NCBI RefSeq assembly: GCF_037154075.1
Contig: NZ_JBANRJ010000001.1
Coordinates: 2,661,501 to 2,725,500 of the forward strand
Source: Sphingobium aromaticiconvertens
Lineage (GTDB): Bacteria; Pseudomonadota; Alphaproteobacteria; Sphingomonadales; Sphingomonadaceae
DNA: 64,000 nucleotides
Reading direction: 5' to 3'
In this document: positions 17,105 to 27,078 of the stretch, one piece after another
Position numbering within the stretch: the first letter of the stretch is position 1
Layout of the letters: each line of letters opens with the position of its first letter
Program-made: the position numbers and the translations under genes
Notes under the pieces: model-generated
The model's input: the letters and a program-made list of their open reading frames with translations, nothing else
Database searches by the model: none
Told to the model about the DNA's origin: nothing

Positions 17105-18081
17105 GGTATCCCGCATCCGAAAAGCTCGAGATCATCCGGATCGTCGAGCAGTCGCACCTGCCCGCCAAGCACACGCTGGACAAACTCGGCATCCCCCGCC
17201 GGACGTTCTACCGCTGGTACGATCGCTTCGTCGAAGGCGGGCCGGAGGCGCTGGAAGATCGGCCATCGGCGCCGAGTCGGGTGTGGAACCGCATCGGCGA
17301 CGATATCCAGGGCCAGATCGTCGAGATGGCGCTGGATTACAGCGAGCTGTCACCGCGCGAACTGGCGGTGCGCTTCACCGACGAGAAGCGCTACTTCGTG
17401 TCGGAGGCCACCGTTTACCGCCTGTTGAAGGCCCACGATCTGATTACCAGTCCGGCCTATGTGGTGATCAAGGCCGCCGATCGCTTCCATACCCAGACCA
17501 CGCGTCCGAACGAGATGTGGCAGACCGATTTTACCTACTTCAAGATCATCGGGTGGGGCTGGATGTACCTGTCGACCGTGCTCGACGACTTCTCGCGCTA
17601 CATTATCGCCTGGAAACTGTGCACCAACATGCGCGCCGAGGATGTCACCGACACGCTGGACCTGGCCCTTAAGGCTTCCGGCTGCGACAGCGCCACCGTG
17701 CTGCACAAGCCCAGGCTGCTCAGCGATAACGGCCCCAGCTACATCGCGGGCGAACTGGCGGAATACATCGATGCCCAGAAGATGAGCCATGTACGCGGCG
17801 CTCCGATGCACCCCCAGACCCAAGGCAAGATCGAGCGCTGGCACCAAACCCTGAAAAACCGCATCCTGCTGGAAAACTACTTCCTGCCCGGCGACCTTGA
17901 GGCCCAGATCGAGGCCTTCGTCGAGCATTACAACAACCAGCGTTACCACGAGAGCCTGAACAACGTGACGCCCGCCGACGCCTACCTCGGCAGGGCTCCC
18001 GCCATCATCAAACAGCGCGAAAGGATCAAGCGAAAGACCATCGAATATCGGCGCTTGCAACACCGCAGGCTCGCCGCTTAA
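17101..18081 (+). CDS. IS3-family transposase OrfB (copy 1)
   Basis: 326 residues. An N-terminal HTH (PAKHTLDKLGIPRRTFYRWYDRF) and HTH_21-like segment precede the rve core. The acidic triad is visible as MWQTDFTYFK (Asp), LLSDNGPSY (Asp) and QGKIERWHQTLKNRI (Glu, 35 residues later). It catalyses strand transfer of the element. Intact, so the element may be active. Confidence 0.93.
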   Translation: MRYPASEKLEIIRIVEQSHLPAKHTLDKLGIPRRTFYRWYDRFVEGGPEALEDRPSAPSRVWNRIGDDIQGQIVEMALDYSELSPRELAVRFTDEKRYFVSEATVYRLLKAHDLITSPAYVVIKAADRFHTQTTRPNEMWQTDFTYFKIIGWGWMYLSTVLDDFSRYIIAWKLCTNMRAEDVTDTLDLALKASGCDSATVLHKPRLLSDNGPSYIAGELAEYIDAQKMSHVRGAPMHPQTQGKIERWHQTLKNRILLENYFLPGDLEAQIEAFVEHYNNQRYHESLNNVTPADAYLGRAPAIIKQRERIKRKTIEYRRLQHRRLAA

Positions 18082-18154
18082 CATCAACCCCAAGACGAGG
18101 CCCGCACTCCGCTAATTTACGACGCGACGTGTGCCAAATGTTCTGACGACGGAC

Positions 18155-18985
18155 ATGGCGCGCGCGCGACTGGCAGCGCGTTCCGCGATTGAGCGCAAAC
18201 AGGTCGAAATCGTCGGAGCGATGCAGACAAGGGCCTCCGGGTCCGATCTGGTTCACGCGCTGCCATTCGTCACGACCTTGCCCCACCGGGCCGTAGACGC
18301 GCCGTGGATCGAGCGCACAGCTTTTGACGGTACGATTTGCCAATGGCAGCAAAGGGCCGCAAACCCTGAAACCAAACTGCCAGCCGGCCCGCGTGCCAGG
18401 GTGCTTTATATCCATCTGATTAGCGAAGCGCTTCGCGGCGAGGACCGGATTCGCTCGGATCTGGTAAGCATGTACAAATGGTCGCATTCGCTAACGAAAT
18501 GTTCGTCGGGAGGTCGGACCTATGCCGATGTCCGGCAATTGCTGGCACACGTCGCCGCAGTGGATTTACGGCTGATCACTCCGCCCGGATGCTCGCGGGG
18601 AGGCGTCGAACATGTCCTGGAATGGCCATTAGAGGTCAGACCTGACGATCCAGTGTGGGATCGTGTTCGCGGTGAATTCCGCAATCGATTCGGCACGTTA
18701 ACGATTCCGTTAAGGCGTTCAGCCGTGCTGGCGCTTAGCCGAAATGGACTTGCTCTCGACTTCTACGTCTGGCTGGCAAGCACTCTACCAGCAATCCACG
18801 CCCCCGCGCTAGTCCCGTGGGAACATACTTGGGCCTGGTTTGGCTCGTCCTACCGTCGGCTGGGCCACTGGAAATCGTCGGCGCGTTTACCCTTGGCAAT
18901 GGCGCTTGCGGCCTATCCGCAGGCTAGATTGACACTGGGCGATGACGGTATCCTGCTGCACCCCTCGGCCGCTACAATCACTTAG
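18155..18985 (+). CDS. repA: Plasmid replication initiator of the RepA_C type, 5' edge at the IS
   Basis: 276 residues from an ATG whose first base is the last base of the IS. The hallmarks of RepA_C initiators are present: PAGPRARVLYIHLISEAL, RTYADVRQLLAHVAAVDLRL, SRNGLALDFYVWLASTL (residues about 200), WFGSSY and the final ALAAYPQARLTLGDDGILLHPS. Family members bind iterons to open the origin. The IS may have removed a few N-terminal residues and the natural promoter; expression from the IS is possible. Two iteron arrays occur elsewhere in the window but none is adjacent. Confidence 0.75.
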   Translation: MARARLAARSAIERKQVEIVGAMQTRASGSDLVHALPFVTTLPHRAVDAPWIERTAFDGTICQWQQRAANPETKLPAGPRARVLYIHLISEALRGEDRIRSDLVSMYKWSHSLTKCSSGGRTYADVRQLLAHVAAVDLRLITPPGCSRGGVEHVLEWPLEVRPDDPVWDRVRGEFRNRFGTLTIPLRRSAVLALSRNGLALDFYVWLASTLPAIHAPALVPWEHTWAWFGSSYRRLGHWKSSARLPLAMALAAYPQARLTLGDDGILLHPSAATIT

Positions 18986-19245
18986 AGACATCTGCGGCCG
19001 GACGGAGCCGTCGCAAGACTCCAGTATTCCCGTAGTGCTTCCTTTCCGGCAGACCGATTTCCCTAGGCACGCGGGGAAGACACCCAGCGGCCCGGGGAGT
19101 GGGACCGATACAAAATGTGTCGGCTGATGGTTTGCGACATGTGAGCAAGCCATTGGATTCCTAACTCATTTGGCCAAGTTCGCCATTCCGCCGAGAAGCG
19201 GAACGACGAGACAGCGGCTCGATCTTGGGGATGGAGGGGATATTG

Positions 19246-21735
19246 ATGAAACAATCTTACCGATCAGGCACCGTGTCCGCCGTTGGACGCATCGCTCATC
19301 GCACAAGGCGTTCCAGCTTATGGACAACCAGCGCAGTTCTGAGTCTTGCTGTCGCCTTTTCTGCGACCGCTCAAACCGTTCCCGAGGGCAGCGCCACCCG
19401 CGATGCGGCAACTCTGGGCTCGATCGGTGACATCGTGGTGACTGCACGGCGGGTCGAGGAGAAACTCCAGGACGTGCCGGTTTCCATATCCGCGGTGAGC
19501 GGTAATACACTGGTCGCGCGCGGAGTGGCAAACCTTGCGGAGATTGGCAGCGCGGTTCCCGGCGTGTTTACTGCTCCGGGTTCATCTCGCGGTGCCAGCG
19601 CCCCGATTTTCGCCATTCGCGGCCAGATCAACCGTGAACCGAGCGCCACCACTGATCCTTCGGTCGGTATTTACTTCGCAGAACTTCCCTGGGCGCGGGC
19701 GATGGGCGTGAACGCTGGACTCGTAGATATCAGTTCGGTTCAGGTGCTTAAAGGACCACAAGGGACGCTGTTTGGTCGAAATGCGACCGCTGGCGCGATC
19801 CTCATTACACCCACCGCGCCGACCGACGATTTCGAAGGTTACCTGAAATTTGGTGGCGGAAATTACGCTCAGGTGCGTGGTGAGGTTGTGCTCAATGTGC
19901 CGCTCAGCGAGCAAGTTGCATTACGTGTGGTCGGTTCCCATGAGGAACGAGCCGGCTATCTCCACGATGCATTCAGCGGAGCTGAGGCCAATGATCTCAA
20001 CAATGACAACCTTCGGGCCCAGTTGCGCATAAGGTCGGGCGGCTTAACCTCCACCTTCATCGGGACCTATTTCAATGCCACAGGCAATGGAGAAGGAGCA
20101 CGACTGGCGAAGATCGCGCCCGCGCCATCATCACCGCAGGTCGCCGGGGTTTATGCGCAACTGCCCGCCGCGCTGGCCGCGACAAATGCGCTTGGCCGAT
20201 ACGAATTCTTGACTTCGTTCAATCAGCAGACGGCCAATATACTTATCGGAGGCGTGCCGTCGGTGTTCCTGACACAGCAGGACCAGAACCAGTCGGCTTA
20301 TGGGATCCAGAACAATACGGAGATTGAACTGGGATCGAGCGGTTTAGGTAACCTCGCCTTGAAAAATATTATCGGCTACCGCGTGGTCGATGGATCGCAA
20401 ACTTTTGAAACCATTCCAGCGCCTTTCCTGGGAGTCCAGGCAGCGACCGAGCAGAACATTCGCCAGTTTTCAGAGGAATTGCAGCTTCAGGGGAAAGGTG
20501 ATGGGTTCAACTTTGTTACTGGCCTGTTCTATTTCCGTGAGAAAGGCAACGAACTAACCACCCAGTATGCTGTGGCTCCGACTTTCTCAATTTCCGATAT
20601 TGATATCAAAAACACTTCCTATTCTGCGTTCGCCCATGTCGGCATCGATCTGGCCGAAAACCTGACCTTCACTGCGGGCGCGCGGATTACGCACGACAAA
20701 CGAGCTGTGACCTATCACAGCCGTCGTCAGACAACGCCGGGAGTCAGCGCCAATCCGATGTACGCCTGCCCACTCCAGCCAGCGGCTGGAGTGGGCAATG
20801 GCAGCGCGTGCAATCTTCCTGTGTCGATCGCGTTTACCGAACCGACCTGGGATGTGGGTATCAGTTACCATCCCGCCCCGTCCTCGCTCATCTACGCCTC
20901 GGTCGCCCGCGGCTATCGGTCAGGTGGTTTCAGCGGGAGTGCGACAAATGTACTGCAGCTTCAGGCGTTTCAGCCCGAAAGCAATATCACTTATGAAGTG
21001 GGCACGAAAAACGATTTCAAATTGGGGCAGACCCCGTTGCGGTTCAATCTCGCCGGTTATTATACCGACTATCGCGACGTTCAGCGGACGGTCAACGCGA
21101 TTACGCTTGCCGGCAATACCAACACGACAATCAACGCGGCTAAGGCGCACATTTGGGGCGTCGAAGCCGAAGTGGTCTGGCGGCCGGTGGACATCCTGAC
21201 GCTGACTGCGGGTTATGCTTACACCGATCCCAAATACGATAAGTTCAGTGATCTCTATCGCGAGCCTACCAATGGCGTGAACTACGTGGTCGATGTCTCC
21301 GATTCCCAGTTCATCCTGATATCCAAGAACACAATTAACCTCTCTGCCAACCTCCAGATTCCTATTGAGGAACGGTTTGGTTCTTTGTCCCTCACGTCAA
21401 GCTACAATTATCGTTCGGGATTTTACACCACGAACGACATCAATACTGCCCGATGCCAGGTTCCGGGCGATCCAAATCCTGCCGCAGTCTATGTCAGTTG
21501 CTACAACCACGCCGGACGACTTCCTGGTTACGGCTTGATCGATTTTCGGTTGGACTGGAAGGATTTCCTTGGTGGGTCCGCAGATGTTGCCTTTGTCGCC
21601 AAGAATGTTGCGAATAAATACTATTTTCACAACGCGCTCAACGCACTCAACAATGTTGGCAGTTTCGCGGTCCAGGTTGGGCCGCCGCGCATGATGAGCG
21701 TCGAGGTGCGGGTGCCATTCGGAGCAATGCGCTAA
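19246..21735 (+). CDS. TonB-dependent outer-membrane receptor
   Basis: About 829 residues. The signal peptide (SLWTTSAVLSLAVAFSATAQ) is followed by a TonB box-like GDIVVTARRVEEKLQDVPVSI, the plug with VLKGPQGTLFGRNATAGAI, and a 22-strand-type barrel ending VEVRVPFGAMR. It takes up a substrate across the outer membrane with energy from TonB. GGAGGGG lies before the ATG at 19246. It sits just upstream of a Rieske oxygenase and an MFS permease, so import of an organic growth substrate is more likely than iron. An in-gene palindrome is noted separately. Confidence 0.93.
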   Translation: MKQSYRSGTVSAVGRIAHRTRRSSLWTTSAVLSLAVAFSATAQTVPEGSATRDAATLGSIGDIVVTARRVEEKLQDVPVSISAVSGNTLVARGVANLAEIGSAVPGVFTAPGSSRGASAPIFAIRGQINREPSATTDPSVGIYFAELPWARAMGVNAGLVDISSVQVLKGPQGTLFGRNATAGAILITPTAPTDDFEGYLKFGGGNYAQVRGEVVLNVPLSEQVALRVVGSHEERAGYLHDAFSGAEANDLNNDNLRAQLRIRSGGLTSTFIGTYFNATGNGEGARLAKIAPAPSSPQVAGVYAQLPAALAATNALGRYEFLTSFNQQTANILIGGVPSVFLTQQDQNQSAYGIQNNTEIELGSSGLGNLALKNIIGYRVVDGSQTFETIPAPFLGVQAATEQNIRQFSEELQLQGKGDGFNFVTGLFYFREKGNELTTQYAVAPTFSISDIDIKNTSYSAFAHVGIDLAENLTFTAGARITHDKRAVTYHSRRQTTPGVSANPMYACPLQPAAGVGNGSACNLPVSIAFTEPTWDVGISYHPAPSSLIYASVARGYRSGGFSGSATNVLQLQAFQPESNITYEVGTKNDFKLGQTPLRFNLAGYYTDYRDVQRTVNAITLAGNTNTTINAAKAHIWGVEAEVVWRPVDILTLTAGYAYTDPKYDKFSDLYREPTNGVNYVVDVSDSQFILISKNTINLSANLQIPIEERFGSLSLTSSYNYRSGFYTTNDINTARCQVPGDPNPAAVYVSCYNHAGRLPGYGLIDFRLDWKDFLGGSADVAFVAKNVANKYYFHNALNALNNVGSFAVQVGPPRMMSVEVRVPFGAMR
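20768..20796. repeat. 13-bp-arm hairpin inside the TonB receptor gene
   Basis: GCCCACTCCAGCC (20768-20780) and GGCTGGAGTGGGC (20784-20796) are separated by three bases. The segment encodes CPLQPAAGVGNG within a predicted extracellular loop that is bounded by two cysteines. The perfect pairing inside coding sequence is unusual and may be a captured palindromic element. Confidence 0.75.
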
Positions 21736-21785
21736 AATCCCGATTCCGCCAACTGGTGACGGATCGCTCAAGACAGGAGGCTAAT

Positions 21786-23009
21786 GTGCTGACCGAAAGT
21801 GAAAACAAGATGCTGACCGAGGTCGGACCTGCCACGCCGATGGGGGCGTTCATGCGCGAGTACTGGGTCCCGATTATGCGGTCGGGCCGGGTAGTAGCCG
21901 GAGCACCACCACTGCGCTGGACGATCCTTGGGGAACCCTTGGTGGTGTTCCGGTCACCGGGCGGTGCGGTTGGTGTGATGGACGAGGCGTGTCCGCACCG
22001 CGGTGCTTCGATGGCATTAGCGCGCAACGAGGAATGCGGGCTGCGCTGCATCTATCATGGCTGGCAAGTCAATGCCGCCGGCATGCTTGTGGATGCCCCA
22101 ACCTATCCCGCTTCGGTCGAGGTTGGCCATATCAAGACCAGATCCCATCCTGTGCGGGAAAGCCAGGGAATGATCTGGACCTGGTTGGGGAAGGGTGAAC
22201 CGCCGCAGTTTCCCAGCCTCGCTTTCACCGGGCTACCCGACGATCACGTCCTGGCGACCACGGCGGTGCTCAACTGCAACTGGCTTCATCCGCTTGAAAC
22301 ATTGTGGGACGTGTTCCATTCCCAAATCCTGCACAACAAGACCAACCGTTCGTCGGCGCGGGCAAAGGACTATTTTTCCGCCTCCGGTCGTAAGTCAGGC
22401 GACTTGGAATTTGACTATCCCACGATGCGGGCCTCCCGCACGTCCTATGGCTTCACATACACCAATAGCGATGCTGCGAAGGAAACCAATTTCCACTTCG
22501 TCGCCCCGTTCATCCAGTTCCACACATCAACCCCAGGCGTAAAGGATGATCGCGTGCTGCAGATCAGCGTGCCGATCGACGACGATCACACCCTGTTGTG
22601 GCTGATTTTCTATAATCGTTTCGCTCCACTGCGGACCGGAGGCATTGGTGAGACGATGCGCTCGCTGCCCGATCTTGACGATTTCCTGCACGGCATGGGT
22701 GAGCGTGGACCTGACAATCTATGGGGACAGGATCGCGCTGCGATGGAACGCGGTGAAAGCTTCGCCGGGATTGTCGGTATGGACCGGATGACGATTCTGG
22801 CGGAGGATGTCTGCGTGATCGAGAGTCAGGGCCGGCTCGACCGAACCCGCGAGATGCTGACTCCGATCGATCGCGCCGTGGTCGAGGGGCGGGCCACCTT
22901 GCTCGACGCGGTTCGGGCGCATCAGCGCGGCGAGCCGCCGATTGGGCGCGACGAAGATCTATCTGAGGTCGAGGCACTTTTTGTGTCCCGTCTCCAGGAA
23001 GCAGGCTGA
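21786..23009 (+). CDS. Rieske non-haem iron oxygenase, alpha subunit (phthalate 4,5-dioxygenase/demethylase type)
   Basis: About 407 residues. The Rieske cluster ligands are CPHRG and CIYHGW (residues about 70-92). The catalytic domain has NWLHPLETLWDVFHSQILH, which fits the bridging Asp and two His of the mononuclear iron. Members hydroxylate or O-demethylate aromatics and need a separate ferredoxin reductase, which is not in this window. GTG 21786 is chosen because GGAGG is five bases upstream and the product then starts like the family; ATG/GTG at 21756 is less likely. The MFS gene follows after eight bases. Confidence 0.9.
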   Translation: MLTESENKMLTEVGPATPMGAFMREYWVPIMRSGRVVAGAPPLRWTILGEPLVVFRSPGGAVGVMDEACPHRGASMALARNEECGLRCIYHGWQVNAAGMLVDAPTYPASVEVGHIKTRSHPVRESQGMIWTWLGKGEPPQFPSLAFTGLPDDHVLATTAVLNCNWLHPLETLWDVFHSQILHNKTNRSSARAKDYFSASGRKSGDLEFDYPTMRASRTSYGFTYTNSDAAKETNFHFVAPFIQFHTSTPGVKDDRVLQISVPIDDDHTLLWLIFYNRFAPLRTGGIGETMRSLPDLDDFLHGMGERGPDNLWGQDRAAMERGESFAGIVGMDRMTILAEDVCVIESQGRLDRTREMLTPIDRAVVEGRATLLDAVRAHQRGEPPIGRDEDLSEVEALFVSRLQEAG

Positions 23010-23016
23010 CCCGATC

Positions 23017-24306
23017 GTGACCACAATAGAGCCAGAACGCACAGCGTCGGAGCACCGCGTATGCAGAATGCGATCATGGGCGGTCATTGTGACGATGCTC
23101 CTCAGCGTCAGCATCACCATCGGTGGGATCGCCGGCTTCGGCATTTTCCTGAAACCGTTGCTCGAATATTTCGGTGGCGGACGCGCGCAGATCACCGCAA
23201 TCGCTACTGTTGGGCTGTTCGCTTCGGCCGGCGCGGCGCTTTTTACGGGATGGCTGCTCGATCGGATTGATCTCAAGTTGGTGGTGCTGGCGGGTCTGCT
23301 CCAAACCGGATTAGGCTATCTTATTGCTGCCCAGGCCGATCACTATTGGATGGTCCTGGTTGCTTATGTGTTTTTGGGATCGGGTGCCTCGTTTGCGGGG
23401 CTGATCCCGCTGACGATCATCGCCAACAATTGGTTCGTGGAAAAAAAGCGCGCTTTCGCTTTCTCGGTGGGCGTAGTCGGCGTCGCGGCGGGGCCTCTGG
23501 GGGTCAACTATCTGGTCACCTATTGTCTCGAATATCTGAACTGGCGATGGGGTTATGGGATACTCGCCGCTATTAGCTTCTTGGTTGTGGTTCCGCTTGT
23601 GGTTCTGTTCGTGCAAGCAGCCCCGCTCGATAAAATCCTATCGCCGAACCAATCAGGCGGTCGCCCGGATCTTGCCACCACCTTACCGGGCCTCAGCCTC
23701 CGTGAGGCGCTCAAGGGACGTGCGTTCTGGCTGCTTGCGCTGATTTTCGCTGCCTATGGCGTCATCTCGACAGCGGTATCGTTTCACTTGATTGCGCTGC
23801 TGACCGATCGCGGCTTTTCGCTGGAAGGTGCAGCCACAGGTTTTTCGGCGATGCTGATCTGCGCCATATTGGGCAAACCGCTGTTCGGGGCGCTCGCCGA
23901 CCGGTTTGGTGCCCGTTTGATGCTGGCCGCTGGGCTGACCCTGCTGGCTCTTGGGCTTTTAGGCCTCTCAATGGGCCTCCCGTTCTTTGCCACGGTGGTT
24001 TCGACCTCGCTGTTCGGCTTTGGTGCGGCGTCGGCCCCAGTGTTAGTGCCAATGCTGCAGGTCGAAGCGTTTGGCGGCCGTCGGCTGGGCTCGTTGACCA
24101 GCTATATCCATACAACACAACTGGTCGCCGGCGCGATCGGGGGCCCGTTGGCCGGCGCTGTCTTCGATGCCTATGGCAGTTATTTGCCCATTTATTTGCC
24201 GCTGATCGGCTGCGCTGCGCTTTGCGTTTCCGCGCCAATCGGGTTGACCCGTTTCACTGAGCTTGCGGACAAGCAGCAGGATGCTGATCCCATCCCGGTG
24301 ATATGA
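23017..24306 (+). CDS. MFS transporter (monocarboxylate/oxalate antiporter-like)
   Basis: About 429 residues with 12 hydrophobic segments. GIAGFGIFLKPLLEYFGGGRAQ in the first loop and GWLLDRIDLK after TM2 are typical of the OFA/MCT-like MFS group. GTG 23017 lies eight bases after the Rieske gene stop and is co-transcribed with it. It probably carries an organic acid across the inner membrane, perhaps the Rieske substrate. Substrate unknown. Confidence 0.87.
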   Translation: MTTIEPERTASEHRVCRMRSWAVIVTMLLSVSITIGGIAGFGIFLKPLLEYFGGGRAQITAIATVGLFASAGAALFTGWLLDRIDLKLVVLAGLLQTGLGYLIAAQADHYWMVLVAYVFLGSGASFAGLIPLTIIANNWFVEKKRAFAFSVGVVGVAAGPLGVNYLVTYCLEYLNWRWGYGILAAISFLVVVPLVVLFVQAAPLDKILSPNQSGGRPDLATTLPGLSLREALKGRAFWLLALIFAAYGVISTAVSFHLIALLTDRGFSLEGAATGFSAMLICAILGKPLFGALADRFGARLMLAAGLTLLALGLLGLSMGLPFFATVVSTSLFGFGAASAPVLVPMLQVEAFGGRRLGSLTSYIHTTQLVAGAIGGPLAGAVFDAYGSYLPIYLPLIGCAALCVSAPIGLTRFTELADKQQDADPIPVI

Positions 24307-24340
24307 CGGCCGGCAGCCGACTAAGCGTAAGGGGAGGCAT

Positions 24341-24535
24341 TCGAAAAGTGGCTTGACCCGCTTTGGCTGTCTGTATATTGGAATATTCGTCAGAATATAA
24401 TCAGGCAACCGGATGCAAGCCATGCTCCAGGCTGGCATGCCTGAAGTATTCGTTGAGGGAGGCCAGAATCAAACTCGGCATGTTCATAATGCCAGTCCAT
24501 TCTCTGGATCCCAGCTATCGCGAGATGAATGATGC
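24341..24535 (+). promoter_or_regulatory. Duplicated promoter plus decayed gene start, driving the second TonB receptor
   Basis: About 195 bp closely matches the reverse complement of about 32840-33035, the upstream region and first codons of the luciferase-like gene. It keeps TTGACC (24353-24358) and TATATT (24374-24379) with a 15-bp spacer, and the dyad ATATTGGAATAT (24375-24386). The copied gene start has ATC (24468-24470) instead of ATG and ends after some 30 codons (KLGMFIMPVHSL). I infer that the receptor gene has gained the same regulated promoter as the monooxygenase gene. Confidence 0.75.
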
Positions 24536-26235
24536 AGCAAAGAAGCATCAGTGAAGATGCGCTGAAACAGATTGAAAATTATAATCTTAGGGGAGAGAAC
24601 CATGTCAACGAAGCAATTTCGTATTCGAATTCTTAATGATCGCTCGGCGAAAAAATGCCTGTTGCGAGCATCGACCGCCGCCCTGCTGCTACCGATGATG
24701 CCGACATCAACATATGCTCAGGTCGGATCGGCGGGCGAACTGACAAAGGCATCCCCCGCCAGCCAGAGTAGCAGCCAACTTGGAGACATTGTCGTCACCG
24801 CGCGGAAGCAATCGGAGCGGTTGCAAACCAGCCCGGTCGCCATCACTGCCGTTACTGCGGAAGCGATCGCCAGGAATCAGATCGCATCGGTGTCCGACCT
24901 GCAGAAAATCGCGCCTAGCATAACGATGGCGACGGGTGGTTCGGGTGGCGCCGGCCTGGTGTATGTATCCATTCGCGGTCAAGTCGCCAACGAGGCCAAC
25001 TCTGCGTCGGATCCCGCTGTCGCCACTTATGTCGACGGCGTGTATTTCGCCCGACCGACCGCCGGGAATCTGGGTTTTCTTGACGTAGCTCAGATCGAAG
25101 TTCTGCGCGGTCCTCAAGGAACCCTGTTTGGACGCAACACAACGGGCGGCGCGGTGACCATTACCACGGTCCAGCCGACTGGTCAGTTTGAAGGTTACGT
25201 GAAGGGCGACTTGGGTAATTTCTCGTCAAGAAAGATCGAAGGTGCCGTAACTGTACCGATTCAGGGTGATCAGTTGGCTGTTCGCATCGCAGCGCAATAT
25301 GGTTCGCATGACGGCTATTTCAACAATCCCCTGACAGGCAAGGGAGTTCAGGATTTGGATGGCGGCTGGGCTGCGCGGATGACGATGAAATGGGCACCGG
25401 AAAATATCCCGCTCACTCTGACTCTGTCGGCGGATACTTCCGGCTTTGACGATCACGGCCAGCCGGTTGCGGTGGCCGGAATTAACACGGCGCTCCGCCC
25501 ATTTGGGCCAGGCGGGCCAAGCATTGGTGACATCTTCGCGGGGGCTGGATTTAACCCGGCAAACTATATCTACAGGAAGGGTGTGAATTTTGGCCTGAGC
25601 CCCACTTTGCCCAGTACCGGTATTGCCGAGATCGATATTCCCAGGGACCGGGGGCGGCAATCGGGCGTCTCCGCGACGGTGAGTTTTGATGTCGGTTCGT
25701 GGAATATAAAATCAATCAGCTCATGGCGGAATAACAACACATATAACAGCTTTGATTTCGACGGAACGCCATTAAGGCTACTTGCGACAGGAAATCGGTT
25801 TCTTCAGGATCAATACAGCGAAGAATTGCAAGTTAACAAGAATTTCGGTAGTTTAGGTATAATTGGTGGATTGTACTATTTCAAAGAAAATGGAATGGAG
25901 CAGTCCATGGTTGAAGTATTTGGGGCTGTTGGCAATCCACCTTCTTTGAACAAGGCTGATTTCAAGTCTATTTCCAAGGGGGCTTTCATCCAGGCGAACT
26001 ACTCATTCACCGAGAAGTTGCGCGGAACAGCTGGTTATCGCCATACATGGGACACGCGCAGCATTGTGCGCCGGAATATCAACGTCCTGGCCGATCCCAC
26101 CAGTTGTACTGACACCATCCCGCTTACGGCCGCAGGGTGTTTTCAACCGTTGAGCGCAACCTTCGATTATCCCGCCTGGACGGTTAGCCTGGATTACAAG
26201 GCAACGGAAAACGCATTCCTCTATATCAAATCTAG

Positions 26236-27078
26236 GGTCAGGACTCATTGATTGATCCAGAATATAACGGTCGCGGCGATGCAGATGGCGGACATGAAGG
26301 TATGGGCGCAACGATCGTAGCGCGTGTGGATGCGCCGCCAGTCCTTGATCCTGCCGAACATATTCTCGACTTTGTGCCGCTGTCTATAGAGCGCCGTGTC
26401 GTGTGGAATGGGCACTTTCCGGTTCCCCTTTGACGGGATGCAGGCCGTGATCTTGCGGTCGGCCAGTGCCGCGCGGAACCAGTCGGCGTCATAGCCCTTG
26501 TCGCCCAGCAGGACCTTTGCCTTCGGGAAGGCATCGATCATCAGTGCAGCGCCCTTATAATCGCTCATCTGCCCTTCACTGAGCAGCATGATGAGCGGTC
26601 GGCCTTTGCCATCGCATACGGCATGTAGCTTGGAGTTCAGGCCGCCTTTGGTGCGTCCGATACGTCGGGGAACATCCCCTTTTTAAGCAGGCTTGCCGCC
26701 GTCCGGTGTGCTTTCAGGTGGGTTGCATCGATCATCAACTGGTCGGGCTTGCCGCCCTTTGCTGCCAAGCCAGCGAAGATTTTGTTGAACACGCCGAGCC
26801 TGCTCCAGCGGATGAAACGATTGTAGATCGTCTTGTGTGGGCCATACTCCTTGGGCGCGTCGCGCCACATCAGCCCGTGCTTGATGACGTAAATGATCCC
26901 AGACACTATCCGCCGATCATCCACTCTTGGCACCCCATGAGACAAGGGAAAATACGGCTCGATCCGGCGCATCTGCGCCTCACTCAGCAGAAACGGAACA
27001 TCCATCGGCAGCGCCTCCTAACGCTGCTATTGAATCAACCCATCACCCAATGCGCAAGCAATTTAACAGGTCCTGACC
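26236..27078. mobile_element. IS5-family element (843 bp) inside a TonB receptor gene
   Basis: The ends are GGTCAGGAC at 26236 and GTCCTGACC ending at 27078. The 4-bp duplication CTAG is at 26232-26235 and 27079-27082; YTAR targets of 4 bp are usual for the IS5 group. It carries a transposase in two frames on the minus strand. Confidence 0.93.
26245..27005 (-). CDS. IS5-family transposase, two overlapping frames
   Basis: The first frame (27005-26637) holds MDVPFLLSEAQMRRIEPYFP, the DUF4096-like domain and the first catalytic Asp in QLMIDATHLKAHRTA. The second (to 26245) holds GDKGYDADWFR (second Asp) and RHKVENMFGRIKDWRRIHTRYDR (Glu in the Y-R-E signature). The frame changes near AAAAAGGGG at about 26680, so a programmed frameshift is likely, as in other IS5 members. 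The element therefore may be functional. Confidence 0.88.

Larger units (their letters stand above)
16633..18155. mobile_element. IS3-family element, copy 1 (1523 bp)
   Basis: The terminal inverted repeats are TGTCCGCCGTCAG at 16633 and CTGACGACGGACA ending at 18155, 12 of 13 matching. orfA and orfB overlap by four bases. A second copy with identical translations in all frames lies at 54938-56460 in the same orientation. The flanking bases (gca and tgg) show no target duplication. The left flank is a dioxygenase gene cut near its end and the right flank is repA. Confidence 0.93.

Noticed and set aside
17350..18093. 247-codon antisense open frame opposite the IS3 orfB (also at 55655-56398)
   Set aside because: It is the exact mirror of a well-supported transposase gene, has no recognisable domain, and its length follows from codon bias of the sense gene.
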